64,000 nucleotides of DNA from Craspedostauros australis (taxonomy: Eukaryota; Bacillariophyta; Bacillariophyceae; Mastogloiales; Achnanthaceae), in assembly GCA_026770025.1 (NCBI GenBank), contig JAMXDE010000015.1:1736001-1800000 (forward strand), written 5' to 3'. The notes beneath the pieces were generated by a model. That model did not search any database and was not told the DNA's origin. It was given only the letters and a program-made list of their open reading frames with translations. A program made the position numbers and the translations under genes. Positions 19,830-30,067 of this stretch are shown here, one piece after another; position 1 is the first letter of the stretch; the number at the start of each line of letters is the position of its first letter.

Positions 19830-22289
19830 TTCAATACATTGAATCCACAACCAACCAACATCGTCCTTCCAACGTTCGCTCCAAAAACGGCTAAAGCAGA
19901 AGAAGCAAGCATCAACATGGCCGATTGGTGGCAGCCGGATCCAGACGACATGGTCGAAGAGGGATCAACGCCATTCCAAGACGTTTACGAGGACTTCTAC
20001 TCGGACATGGAGGGACACTTCGAAGTCGACCTTCACTGCGAGATTCGTTGCGACGACCTCAGGAGACAAGCGACTGACTACGCTGTCGGCCAATTCGTCA
20101 ACAGACTGAGCATTTTCATTCGAACCGGCACCATGAACCCCAGCTTCGATGCCTTTGACTACATGTCATCGGCCAAACCAGAGCCATGGTCGTACCAGGA
20201 TCCGGAATACTTGATGATGAAGGGTTTTCTTCCTCCCGAATCCAGAATCAGTGGAAACACTTTCTTCAAAAGGACTCGCTCCGTGTGGAACGCCATCTCT
20301 GAGAATCATCACTATCGTCTCGCATTCGAACTGCTCCGTCGCCAAGTCACGACCATCCGTCCAGGGCCATGGCCACAGCCAATTGCATTCGAAGTCGAGA
20401 AGTTTGTCCAAGGGATGATCGAGACCAACACGGCACCTCTCAAGGTGGCTCCAGCAACGCGCGTCTCCGACAAAATCGGATCGACACTTGAAGTTGACCC
20501 ATCGTCCATCCTGGACACAGCAACATGCATTCCAGAGCACGCGTGGGCTAACATCGAACAACATGCCTATGCAGTCTCGATCATCGAGCCACAACGAGAT
20601 TCGACAAACTTCCCAACTTATGTTGATGGACACATGATGAGCTACTTCGCAACAGGCGGCGATTTGGATATCGCCGAACGCTCATCCACGTACAAGGCAT
20701 CCAGCAATGACCCTGACACCCTTTCCTTCGACGAAGCGATTCGCGACGACAACAAGGATGAATGGATGCAAGCAGCCGAAAAGGAAATCAAGGCACTTAC
20801 CGAAAAGGGAACATGGGAAGAGATTAAAAAGGCCGACGTCGTCAACGATCGAATCTTCCCAGGGACCTGGGTCTTCCGTCGCAAGCGCTTGCCAGATGGT
20901 ACTATCAAGAAGTACAAGGGTCGCTGGTGTTGCCGCGGAGACCTCATGAATGAGGATGCATCCACCTACGCGCCAGTCGTGGCCTGGTCATCGGTTCGCA
21001 TCTTCCTGAGCACCTCCATCGTGATGGGTTGGACAACCACGTCAATTGACTTCACTAACGCCTTCGTACAGGCCTCCATCCACAAGCCTGTGCATCTTCA
21101 CCTTCCTCACGGCTTCAAGTCAAGCAAGGGGCCCAACACCTGTCTCCGACTTCGTAAAAGTCTCTACGGATTGACGATCGCCCCGCGCCTGTGGTACGAG
21201 CACCTCATCCGAGCTCTAATCACAGTCGGCTTCACAGCCTGCGGCCAAGAGCAATGCTTGTTCATCAAGCACAACATCATGATCGTTCTCTACGTTGACG
21301 ATGCAGGAATCGCCTCCAAGACCAAGAAGGATGCAGACGATTTCATTGCATCAATGCGTGAACTCGGGTTTGAGCTCACCCAGGAAGGCAGCTTCACTGA
21401 ATTCCTAGGAATTGAGCTCTACCGTGACCCGAAGGCGGATACTGTCCATCTTCGACAACCAGGGTTGATTAAAAAGGTCCTTGAGACAACGAAGATGTCG
21501 AACTGCAATCCATGCCCGGTACCCACTACCCAACTCGCACTCGGACAGTGCAAGGATGAACCAGCCATGAACGAGAAATGGAACTACCGCTCTGTCGTCG
21601 GCATGTTGCTCTACCTCACAACGAACACTCGTCCCGATCTCGCCTTCGCAGTCTCCCAAGTCGCTCGCTTCGGACACGATCCCCGCCGATCACACGCCAA
21701 AGCTGTCAAGCGCATCATGCGCTATCTCAAGCACACTGAAACCATGGGCACCATCGTTCGCCCTACAGGGCAACTCGATCTCAAGTGCTACGTGGACGCT
21801 GACTTCGCAGGCCTCTACCAACGTGAGGACAGCAAAGATCCAGTGTCGGTGAAATCACGCACGGGATATCTCATCACATTGGGTGGATGCCCTCTCATTT
21901 GGAAGTCGAAACTCCAAACTGAGATCGCATTATCCACGATGGAGTCCGAATACGCCGCTCTCTCCCTGGCAATGCGAACATTGATTCCCATCCAACAACT
22001 CATTCGCCAAGTGATTAACAACGCCGGCACCGACATGCCGTTGCACACCAACCTCCAGTGCACTGTCTTCGAGGACAACCAAGCCTGCATTTCCCTCGCC
22101 ACCAATCATCAGCCGACCGCGCGCACCAAACACTTTTTAACCAAGTGGTACTTCTTTTGGTACTGGGTTAAGGCAGGCTTCATTTGCATCCAACATATCT
22201 CCACGCCGGAACAACTTGCAGACATCTTCACGAAGGGACTGTCCATCGCGGTCTTCGAATACTTACGGTTCAAAATCATGGGCTGGTAA
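19830..22289 (+). CDS. Element 2 reverse transcriptase-RNase H
   Basis: 819 codons in the same frame as the upstream gene, directly behind its TGA, ending TAA 22287-22289. The first ATG is at 19917 (MADWWQPDPDDM), so the product needs stop readthrough or re-initiation, unless the stop is a lesion. It carries an RT with WVFRRKRLPDGTIKKYKGRW, the SIDFTNAFVQA block, KSLYGLTIAPRLWYEHL and YVDD (about 21291-21302). RNase H follows with YVDADFAG, LSTMESEYAAL and the FEDNQACI and KHFLTKW blocks. The C-terminus is LADIFTKGL, typical of copia. All motifs look intact. Confidence 0.93.
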   Translation, partial: FNTLNPQPTNIVLPTFAPKTAKAEEASINMADWWQPDPDDMVEEGSTPFQDVYEDFYSDMEGHFEVDLHCEIRCDDLRRQATDYAVGQFVNRLSIFIRTGTMNPSFDAFDYMSSAKPEPWSYQDPEYLMMKGFLPPESRISGNTFFKRTRSVWNAISENHHYRLAFELLRRQVTTIRPGPWPQPIAFEVEKFVQGMIETNTAPLKVAPATRVSDKIGSTLEVDPSSILDTATCIPEHAWANIEQHAYAVSIIEPQRDSTNFPTYVDGHMMSYFATGGDLDIAERSSTYKASSNDPDTLSFDEAIRDDNKDEWMQAAEKEIKALTEKGTWEEIKKADVVNDRIFPGTWVFRRKRLPDGTIKKYKGRWCCRGDLMNEDASTYAPVVAWSSVRIFLSTSIVMGWTTTSIDFTNAFVQASIHKPVHLHLPHGFKSSKGPNTCLRLRKSLYGLTIAPRLWYEHLIRALITVGFTACGQEQCLFIKHNIMIVLYVDDAGIASKTKKDADDFIASMRELGFELTQEGSFTEFLGIELYRDPKADTVHLRQPGLIKKVLETTKMSNCNPCPVPTTQLALGQCKDEPAMNEKWNYRSVVGMLLYLTTNTRPDLAFAVSQVARFGHDPRRSHAKAVKRIMRYLKHTETMGTIVRPTGQLDLKCYVDADFAGLYQREDSKDPVSVKSRTGYLITLGGCPLIWKSKLQTEIALSTMESEYAALSLAMRTLIPIQQLIRQVINNAGTDMPLHTNLQCTVFEDNQACISLATNHQPTARTKHFLTKWYFFWYWVKAGFICIQHISTPEQLADIFTKGLSIAVFEYLRFKIMGW

Positions 22290-22357
22290 GAACCAACAAA
22301 CAACAACGAAGGATGAAGTTTTCATCGATACCACAACTCCAATCACGACCCAACACT

Positions 22358-22366
22358 GAGAGGGAG
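22358..22366 (+). other. Polypurine tract of element 2
   Basis: GAGAGGGAG immediately before the 3' LTR; position and composition fit the plus-strand primer of LTR elements and support the LTR start at AGTT. Confidence 0.7.
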
Positions 22367-23054
22367 AGTTGAGATTCAATGAGGGACAGACTATTACCGA
22401 ACACGGTATCAACCTGATGGGAGAAATTCTTGTTTTGGCGCGAAATCTTCCGACTTGATCGACCACCAAATCTTTTTCTCCTCCTTTCTCTCCTCCATTC
22501 ACGAATCCATCATGACTCAAACATGACCGACCTGACTCACACCCCACCTTGGGAACTATATGCTCCTCAGATCCTTTTACTACAACTTACCTTGATTCCC
22601 TTCATGCTGATGACTACTGCACCACTGCTGTAGTCTTAACGCGTGTATCCAACCTGCTTCAACTCAAGCAATGGAATCCGAGAACCAGCTCCAACCACAG
22701 CCACTGCTTCATGGTCGTCACTGCCATGTGCCATGATCTACACTGCAGTGTATCTACGTGTGTGGAGAGCAAGGCGCTGTAATGACTGTATACCCTGTAG
22801 CACTGAACCAAGTACATCAGTGCAGGGTCTTGCCAAGTTGTGTGACATCGTTTCTTCACCCTATTTACACCACAAGCTAACTCATAATAAACACAGACAA
22901 GGATTAGCTACAAAGCACTCATCTACTCATCGTTACAGTAACAACTCTTCAATAAGTACACCCCTCTTGAACTGCATCACACGGCTATCCCAAAGCTGGC
23001 AGATCCAAGAGACATTCACCACCGATTCGCGCCGACTACGCTCGAATCCTAACT
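22367..23054 (+). repeat. 3' LTR of element 2
   Basis: 688 bp; no difference from the 5' LTR (5091-5778) seen on reading. Followed by target duplication ACGTT (23055-23059). E2F-like site at 22433-22446. Confidence 0.95.
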
Positions 23055-24065
23055 ACGTTCCTTGATGCGGTCCTCCATGTCCTCTTCGTTTGCCTCCAGT
23101 TGGTCTGTGATGGGAATGGCAACCGGGGCGTGGTCTTCGGCTGGGCTCGTGGAGGTGGTAGGGGTGTTAGATGGCGCATGCTGGTGCATCGCTGAGGCTG
23201 GTGGTGTGCGAGCAAGGCCGAAAGAAGAGGTCGATCCAATTGATTCACGAAAGTTGTCACCGGTCCGAACGAATCCTGGTTGATATGGCGCAGTCTGCTT
23301 TGCTTCATCCACAAGCTGCAACAGCTCCTCTTCATCCTGGTGGATTTCCTCTCCACTGCGGTTGGATGTGGTGGAACTGTTGGGGTGGGGGCTGTGTCGC
23401 GGTGATCGAACGCCCTGAGGAAAGCCGAATTCGGTCACATCGCGCTTGCCATTGACGGGCGGGCCGTCGATAGCCGTCGTGGAGGTGTGAGGGGGTGCTG
23501 GGACAGTCCCGACCTTCTGAGACAGTCTGTAGGCCATGCTGGATGAACCCGTAGCTTCTGACTCTCCGGCACCTTGCCTTGCGGATTGATCGCCCGAGAA
23601 AGGCACGGCGCCCGGTCGCAGCAGCGATGATGACGAGTTTGGTTGCTCCGATCCAATCGCACAAAAATGACCAACGCCCGGCGAGGAAGGATCGCTCAGG
23701 CGGGTTGCAGCAGCGGCACGTAGCGCTGCGGCTCTGGCCTTTGCCTTGGCATCAGCGTCGGCAGTGGAACTGAACTCGGCTGATGCGCCGTTGCGGCGGT
23801 TCCTGTCTCGGCTGATGAGCACCTGCCGACGCCGGGACGGAGGCTTCTGATCATCTGTGACATCAGCGGTGATGACGTTGTCGGTCTCGTTTCTCATCCT
23901 TTCTGGCGTCGATCTGTGCGATCCTGGGACGATGTCCACGCTTGGCAGCTGGCGATCGTCAGGGGTCTTCACATGGCTGTGGTCGTTATTGGCTGCCTTC
24001 TTGCGCCTGCCCTGTCGCTTCTTGTCATCGTCGGGGCTCTTTGTTGCTATTTGTTTGACTTCCAT
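23055..24065 (-). pseudogene. LRR receptor-like gene copy A, N-terminal fragment
   Basis: Encodes about 337 N-terminal residues, start ATG 24065-24063 (MEVKQIATKSPDDDKKRQGR), by match with gene D. It is a disordered, Arg/Ser/Pro-rich, presumably cytoplasmic region with NRRNGASAEF, ADADAKAKARA and SLSHTPPVS-like blocks shared by the family. It ends in EDMEDRIKER, where element 2 is inserted; the rest is at 4293-5085. It differs from gene D (34897-35903) by only scattered single bases. The extra upstream in-frame ATG of D is ATA here, which supports the MEVKQ start. Confidence 0.9.
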
Positions 24066-24969
24066 CGCTGATAGTATCTCCTCCTTGTTGTTGCTGTGGT
24101 GGCGGCCTTCGATGTCTCTTGACCCTGGTGTGATGTGAGACGAGTTGTGACTGATTCGGAATCAGATGTGCACAACAACTCATTCTGAGACCTCAAAGCT
24201 CTCCGCGAGAACTTCGCAACTTCGACGAAAGATGGCGGGAGGAATTGCCATTGTTGGTGGTGGTTTGCTTTTGTGCACGATGCCGAAACAATGCGGAAAA
24301 AGCCTGCGCAGCAGTCGATCCGCTTCGCCATCAAGTCGAACAGCGCAGTCATGTGACTTTTGACAAAAGTTTGTCACGAAGACCGCAGCGATAAACCCAT
24401 ACAGAAGCCATGTATACGCATGTTGTAAGAATATTGTACCACTATGAGCTATTCTGACGGTTAAGTCTTTCTGAAGGGAGTGATTGATCACTCTGCATCG
24501 TGATGCTGATGACTACATGCATTTTGTCATGACAGGGTAGGTTGTGTTTGACGAGAGCCACTTCTTCGTGGCGACAATTGAATTGTTTGTCGAAGGGCGC
24601 TCGACGTCGCTGGCGTTGGCGCGGAAGACGGGAGCGACGCGACGATGCCAAACAGTTCCTTCCGGTGAAGCTGAGACACAAACCAAGCCACTTTCACTTT
24701 CATTTGGAGCACACAACAACTACGGATACCGCACCAGCTGGTACTCTCTGGAACGCATGCTCGAAGTGTTAGCTGATCAGTACCGTAAAAAGAATGGCTC
24801 TTCTTTGTGTAGCTCATCGTCTCATGCGTATAGTGAGTGCTTCCATTTGTAATGACATGCCACAGAGCAAAGTGCTGCGAGTCGATCATGGAAGGAAGCT
24901 TGTTGAGCGGTCTTCCCTATCTCCTCCTCCGACTTGCCCCCACTTGTACGCTCTGCCGCTCATCACTCT
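24066..24969. other. Duplicated 5' flank of gene A and 3' flank of gene B
   Basis: 24066-24790 matches the 5' flank of gene D (35904-36640). Similarity is high near the gene and falls with distance; D has a short GGTGTTTGGTGTTGTGT-like insertion near 36095. 24840-24969 matches the 3' flanks of genes E and F (GCAAAGTGCTGCGAGTCGAT and neighbouring sequence). No gene seen. Confidence 0.7.
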
Positions 24970-27900
24970 CTAGCGGATGCAGAAATCAGTTCGGTCGCAA
25001 CACAGCGTGCAGCATGTGCAATCGGTCTCTGGAGGCAAGATGCCGTCGTCCGGTTCCTTGCAGTCTGAACTAAACAAAGAGAATTGGAATGATCCATCGC
25101 AAAACATTTCGGTGAGGTTGCCTGTGATCGAGTTCTCCTCCAATCGAAGGCTGTGCAAGTTCGTCAGATTCCCCCATTGGGGCGGGACCTCCCCGTTGAT
25201 GGAGTTTCCTGAAACGGAGACGGAAACAAGCTGAGACAGATCACCAATTTCAAATGGCAACGCGCCTGTGAGCCCATTGTAGTCGAGGTGGAGTTCCTCC
25301 AGTGCCAACAACCGCCCGAGCTCTGATGGGATTTCCTCCTTGAAGAAGTTCAAACTGAGATCGAGAAGTCTGAGACTCGAAAGGTCTCCATATTCCGTCG
25401 GGATCGTGCCAGACATGAAGTTAGATGAGAGTTTGAGCTCCTCAAGCCAAGCCAGCTTTCCAATTTCTGTCGGGAGGGACCCGTGGATGAAATTGTCGGA
25501 GCAATCGAAGATGGTCAAGTTTTCGAAAAGAGCAATCTCGGACGGAAGCTGGTCACTGTCCACATTTGAGTCTGAGAGGATGATGGAGGTGACGTAGCCA
25601 TCGGCGTCGCATTGGATACCTTCCTCATTCCACCAATCACAAATGGATGAAGGCGACAAAACAGGAGCAGTCGTTTCCCAAGGCCCATCGTTGGTAGTGG
25701 CATAGTAGAACACAGCCAAGGCGTATCTCTCCACGACCACCTCATCTGCAGTGTTGGCGAGGTCGAGATAGAAGAAATCGTGATTTGCCAACCAGTCCAG
25801 CGCGCGGTATTGCAGGCTTTCGATATCGTTGAACACCAACGGGTCCGTAAAGATTGGATCGCCCTGCAGATGTGGTTCCAATATGGCGAGTATGCTGTTC
25901 ATCTTCTCGACATTCAAGATGGGACACTCTGTCTCAGTGCTGCAGCAGTTGTCCGCGGCATCGCAGCAGTTCGAGCAGCAGGAACATGTCGTTTCTGCTG
26001 GAATCCCACCATCGTCAGTGGCAACGCAATCTGAGTAGAAGTCATAAAGGTCGAGATGCAAGCCTGAGCAAAAGATTGGATCCAAGTTGCCCTGCAATTT
26101 GTTTCGCTCCACACCGAGACTCTGCAGGTTGGTAAGCTGGCCCCACTCGACTGGGACTGTCCCGTTGAATTTGTTCTGAAAGATCTGCAGGCTGATCAGG
26201 GCTTGCATCTTACCGACGTCGGTCGGCAACGCGCCTGTCAGGGAGTTTTCGGAGATATCCAGCCGCTGAAGTAATTGCAGGTTGCCAATCTCGGACGGAA
26301 GCGTGCCGGTGAAACCAATTTTATCCAATCGAGCTTCCGTCAAGTTGGCCAGACGGCCGATCTCCGTGGGCATCGGGCCGGACAACGGGAGGGAGAATAT
26401 CGCGAGGTCCATCAAGGTTGTTAATAGACCAATTTCGGTTGGCAGCGTTCCAGTGATGACGTTGTTGACGATGTACAAGCTGGTGAGCTGTTCGAGGAGG
26501 AAGAGCTCTTTCGGAATGGTGCCAGTCATGAAGTTGGACTCAAACCTTGCCTCAGTCACCCTGCCGGCTTCGTCACACGAAACAATGCCGCCGAAGATGT
26601 CACCACTGACATCGCCCCATTCGCAGACGCTGCTGTTGGTAAGAAAATTGAATTTGTTCCCCCACTTGTCCTCGCCTCCGGTCGTGTAGTACAGAACGGC
26701 GAGTGCGTAGCGTTCGAGGAGTTCGGATATGGGCGCGGAGGCCAGGTCAATCTTTGCGACGTCTTGATTTGCGAGCCAATCCAATGCTCTGTACTGTGTA
26801 GTGGATCGGTCCTCCAGTACTTCGCGCCCAGTGTTTGCCGGTTCACCTTCCAGTATCTGCGCCAGACGATTGACAAGCGTGTCGAATTCTGCTGTCTGCG
26901 GTGTGAAGGTCGGGCTCGATGATGCGATGGGAGCTGCGGTTGGTGCCGATGTCACGAGAGATCTGTTGTCGGCGTTGGAGGGGCTGTTGGAGCTGCCGCC
27001 TGATAGTGCCACGCCGACTCCAGCGCCGATCCCTGCCAGCACCAAAGCGACGATGATGCCAATGCACGTTCTGCGCCTGCTTTGACTGCCGGAGTTGCTG
27101 TTTTCGTCGTCCTTCGTGACCTCCACCGCTTCGGCGGTGACAACTGCGACACTCGGGGCCGTGCTGCCGCCATTGTGCGCTTTCTCCAAGCGCATGCGCT
27201 CCTGTACCTGCGCTTCCATGCGCTCCTGTAACTGCGTTTCCATGCGCTCCGCGAACTCCTTCTCGAGACGCTCCTTGACACGATCCGCCACGTCCTCTTC
27301 GGTTGGAGCCAGCTGGGCTGTGATGGGTGTGGCGATCGTGGACAGGCCTTCGGTCTGGTCCATGGTGAAGACGGAGACGTCGGAAGGCGCATTCTGATGC
27401 ACCTCCGAGACCGGTGGCGTATGGGACAGATCGGCGGAGAAGGTGGAGGCTGTGGACTGGCGCAAGTTGTCGACAATTGAAGTGGCGCCTGGTTGGCTCG
27501 GGACGGTCTGAAGCATGTCATCCATTGGCTGCAATAGTTCCTCGTCATCCTCCTCCTCGTTTGTTTCAACTGAGTTGCGACTGGGCATAGCGGCTCTGCT
27601 GGGATTGGAATCCCGTTGCGACAGTCGCGAGCCTCTGGGGAATCCAAACTTGCTCCTATCGAGGATGCCTGTGCCACCGGCGGTCCGTGTGCCAATGGAT
27701 GCCTCGGTGGTCCTGAGGGACGTAGGGATAGCCCCGACCTTCTGCGACATTTTGTACGCATTGGACGCATTGGACTCATTGAAAGCTGCGATGTCCTCTC
27801 TCGATGCGTCAACGCCCGGTACAGAAACGGCTCCTGGTCGCAGCGGTGGCGGAGGCGGAACGACTGATGCTGATCCTGACGCTCGTGGAGGTCCTGACTT

Positions 27901-28215
27901 CGGTTGCTCCGATCCAATGGGGGAGAAGCATCCGCTGGCGATGGAGGACATGCCGCTGGGTGGGAGCAGACCGGCAGCACGTTGCGCTCCAGCCCTGGCC
28001 TTTGCCTTGGCGTCAGCGTCGGCGTTGGTCCTGGCCGGTGCACCGCTGCGACGTTGTCCATCTCGGTCTCGACCGATGCGGACCTCCCGACGGCGGGCTG
28101 CAGGCTTTCTGTCTTCAGCAGCACTGGCGGCGCCATCGTTGTCTTGCTTCTCCATCACGCCATTGCGTTCTTTGTCATCGGCGGGGCTCCTTGGTGGTGG
28201 CTTGCGGTCGTCCAT
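24970..28215 (-). CDS. Two-module LRR transmembrane protein B
   Basis: 1081 residues from ATG 28215 (MDDRKPPPRSPADDKERNGV), the start shared with E and F; the frame is open further upstream but across a trinucleotide repeat. Residues 1-340 are disordered and Arg/Ser/Ala-rich. About 335-370 is a charged helix with ERMETQLQERMEAQVQERM. A transmembrane helix at about 380-402 (CIGIIVALVLAGIGAGVGVAL) has no signal peptide, suggesting type II topology with the LRRs outside. Module 1 has the cap QYRALDWLANQ...SSVCEWGD, about 8 LRRs and the closing CSCCSNCCDAADNCC (about 743). Module 2 repeats the plan and ends CTCCTLCCDRTDFCIR. There is no kinase. Ligand is unknown; a surface recognition role is inferred. 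Confidence 0.9.
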   Translation of the reverse strand: MDDRKPPPRSPADDKERNGVMEKQDNDGAASAAEDRKPAARRREVRIGRDRDGQRRSGAPARTNADADAKAKARAGAQRAAGLLPPSGMSSIASGCFSPIGSEQPKSGPPRASGSASVVPPPPPLRPGAVSVPGVDASREDIAAFNESNASNAYKMSQKVGAIPTSLRTTEASIGTRTAGGTGILDRSKFGFPRGSRLSQRDSNPSRAAMPSRNSVETNEEEDDEELLQPMDDMLQTVPSQPGATSIVDNLRQSTASTFSADLSHTPPVSEVHQNAPSDVSVFTMDQTEGLSTIATPITAQLAPTEEDVADRVKERLEKEFAERMETQLQERMEAQVQERMRLEKAHNGGSTAPSVAVVTAEAVEVTKDDENSNSGSQSRRRTCIGIIVALVLAGIGAGVGVALSGGSSNSPSNADNRSLVTSAPTAAPIASSSPTFTPQTAEFDTLVNRLAQILEGEPANTGREVLEDRSTTQYRALDWLANQDVAKIDLASAPISELLERYALAVLYYTTGGEDKWGNKFNFLTNSSVCEWGDVSGDIFGGIVSCDEAGRVTEARFESNFMTGTIPKELFLLEQLTSLYIVNNVITGTLPTEIGLLTTLMDLAIFSLPLSGPMPTEIGRLANLTEARLDKIGFTGTLPSEIGNLQLLQRLDISENSLTGALPTDVGKMQALISLQIFQNKFNGTVPVEWGQLTNLQSLGVERNKLQGNLDPIFCSGLHLDLYDFYSDCVATDDGGIPAETTCSCCSNCCDAADNCCSTETECPILNVEKMNSILAILEPHLQGDPIFTDPLVFNDIESLQYRALDWLANHDFFYLDLANTADEVVVERYALAVFYYATTNDGPWETTAPVLSPSSICDWWNEEGIQCDADGYVTSIILSDSNVDSDQLPSEIALFENLTIFDCSDNFIHGSLPTEIGKLAWLEELKLSSNFMSGTIPTEYGDLSSLRLLDLSLNFFKEEIPSELGRLLALEELHLDYNGLTGALPFEIGDLSQLVSVSVSGNSINGEVPPQWGNLTNLHSLRLEENSITGNLTEMFCDGSFQFSLFSSDCKEPDDGILPPETDCTCCTLCCDRTDFCIR

Positions 28216-28769
28216 CACGGTGGCGTCTAACAAGGGGAGTTCGGTGGAGTTGAGTCGAGCGAAGTGGAGTTCTGTCCTTCGTCGTTTATGCTGGAGGTCG
28301 TCACCGTCGTCGTCGTTGTCGTTGTTGTTGTTGTGGGATGAAGAGTCCTCTCGCCTCAGGTATGTTGGAGTCAACCAAGTGCGATCTGCAGAGTTTTCGA
28401 GGCACTTTGAACAGGCTTCGCTGGTTCGTGGAGGGTTTTGGAGAATTCTGTGTTGTTGTGTGTTTTTGTGCGTTGTTGTTTCGTCCTTCCGTGTTTGTGT
28501 TGGCATCGTCCCGTGTCGGTCTCGATCGGTCTTGGCTCGGACATCACCGGCACCCACAAGTCGCTCGTACTGCGAACAGCTGCACCATACGCCAAAGATG
28601 TTTGAGTCCGAACACGATCAGGGACGAAAAATGCGTTTCGCTACCTTCACATCCCCTTCCTCCTTGGACACACAAATCAACACACCAACGAATCGGGATT
28701 TGTTTCGCCCAAATGATAAACAAACAACGGCAATTCCAAATAAAGATTCTTAGTGAGATTTGGTTTCAG
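28216..28769 (-). promoter_or_regulatory. Upstream region of gene B, homologous to that of gene E
   Basis: About 550 bases collinear with 37848-38377 upstream of E. Both include a conserved block around ATCGTGTTCGGACTCAAACA and an (AAC)n(GAC)n trinucleotide repeat (around 28305-28338) just before the gene. It probably holds the promoter and 5' UTR; no TATA box was identified with confidence. Confidence 0.55.
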
Positions 28770-28771
28770 TA

Positions 28772-29870
28772 GAGGGATATCGCATTTCACATTCACACCC
28801 CTCCATTCATGTCACATGTGGCACTCACGTTCGGATTTCACATTGGTACTCATGACTCGTTCGTGACCTACTCAGAAAGACGACCAACATGACTGAATCG
28901 GCTTCTCTTCTGTAGAATATAGTTCGAGTTTAGACTGATATGATCTGAATGCTTCGTTGCAGTTATCGCATCACTTGTTGAGACCAAAGGATGGTAGGAT
29001 CGTTAATGGGTGTGCTCTGAGTTGTACGCAACACACATCCCTCTTTCTCCTCTTAGGAGTTTCGTGTTGTGAGAGGTTCGTTGCCATCTCTTCTGTCTCA
29101 ACTTTGCCACCAACAGAGGTCCGGCAACAGATGCGCAAGCACTTCGTCCCTGCTAATTCACGGCTTGTTCAAGGCTCTGTTGCCAATGTCGATGGCAGAG
29201 ACCTCTTGATCACCGTATTATGGAGATAGATCAGCAGTTTGTTGTCCAATAGAAGCTCTTCACGCAGTCTACACAGAACTATTGCGATTGCATGTTGGGG
29301 TGATTGGAGACCACCAACGACTTCTGATATGGCATTCAGGATCTCCAAAGGATGCAAAATGTCCGTTGGTCGAAGTCCCTGGTCGTATCTGACTACACTA
29401 ATCCTCAGAGCATCAGGAACACGCCGCGGATGTTGCATCGGGTGAAATAGGATATGAGCAAAGATTCCTCAGCTGGACCATGAAGGGGGCCTTTGATACT
29501 TGCGCGCAGATATCATATGTGAAGCTTACAGGCATATTCGACATCGTAATCGCTCTCTATCGCTCCATGCACCCCTCATTCGGAATGCTAGTTTCATCAT
29601 CACTAGCATCTCAACAAAATATCATTTTTACGACAAGGACGACTCAACATTGCTGCAAATGAAGAGAAATGATTGGCCATTGGTTTCGTTCCAACACGTG
29701 GAAGGTTGGATTGCCGGGACTGCAATGTGAAACTCAATTGTGTTTTTGGCTCCTAAAACGCAATCGAGTTTCACTTTCCGAGGGGGAAGTTCGCATGTTG
29801 CCCCTCTAAAAATGTCATTATCAGGTTATTTTGTACCGTGGGACTCGCAATGTGAAATGCGATATCCCCC
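28772..29870. mobile_element. 1.1-kb TIR DNA element flanked by TA
   Basis: Ends are inverted repeats of about 22 bp, GAGGGATATCGCATTTCACA at 28772 and its inverse (GGGGG in place of GAGGG) ending at 29870, flanked by TA on both sides (28770-28771, 29871-29872). Small frames inside (28957-29229 plus, 29169-29438 minus) match nothing I know. A TA duplication fits a Tc1/mariner-like or other TA-targeting non-autonomous element. Confidence 0.6.
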
Positions 29871-30067
29871 TAGTATCTCAACAAAGCCAGTGAATACCGC
29901 TCGATGCAAACATTCAATTGACGTGATACCTACTGTTCACCACGGAAACAACAATTTGAGATGGTCTTGTTGCGATTCTCGTCGATCGCTGTAGTCCGAC
30001 ATTGTTCGACTCGTTCAGATACCCGGCCAATGAGTGTTCGTGAACGTGGCAGACGCAGTATATCATT

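Larger units (their letters stand above)
5091..23054 (+). mobile_element. Full-length copia retrotransposon, element 2 (hosting element 3)
   Basis: Two 688-bp direct LTRs (5091-5778 and 22367-23054), with no visible difference between them, flank a copia internal region. A perfect 5-bp target duplication ACGTT lies at 5086-5090 and 23055-23059 inside LRR gene A. Without nested element 3 (6257-15083 plus one TSD copy) the element is about 9.1 kb. Coding order is gag, protease, integrase, an in-frame TGA, then RT and RNase H, which is Ty1/copia order. The purine tract GAGAGGGAG precedes the 3' LTR. The identical LTRs point to a very recent insertion. LTR termini are AGTT...AACT, not TG...CA. 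Confidence 0.95.

Noticed and set aside
23332-23674. Alternative minus frames in the LRR N-terminal regions (also in B, D, E, F)
   Set aside because: Arg/Pro-rich second-frame shadows present in every paralogue because the DNA is similar; not separate genes.
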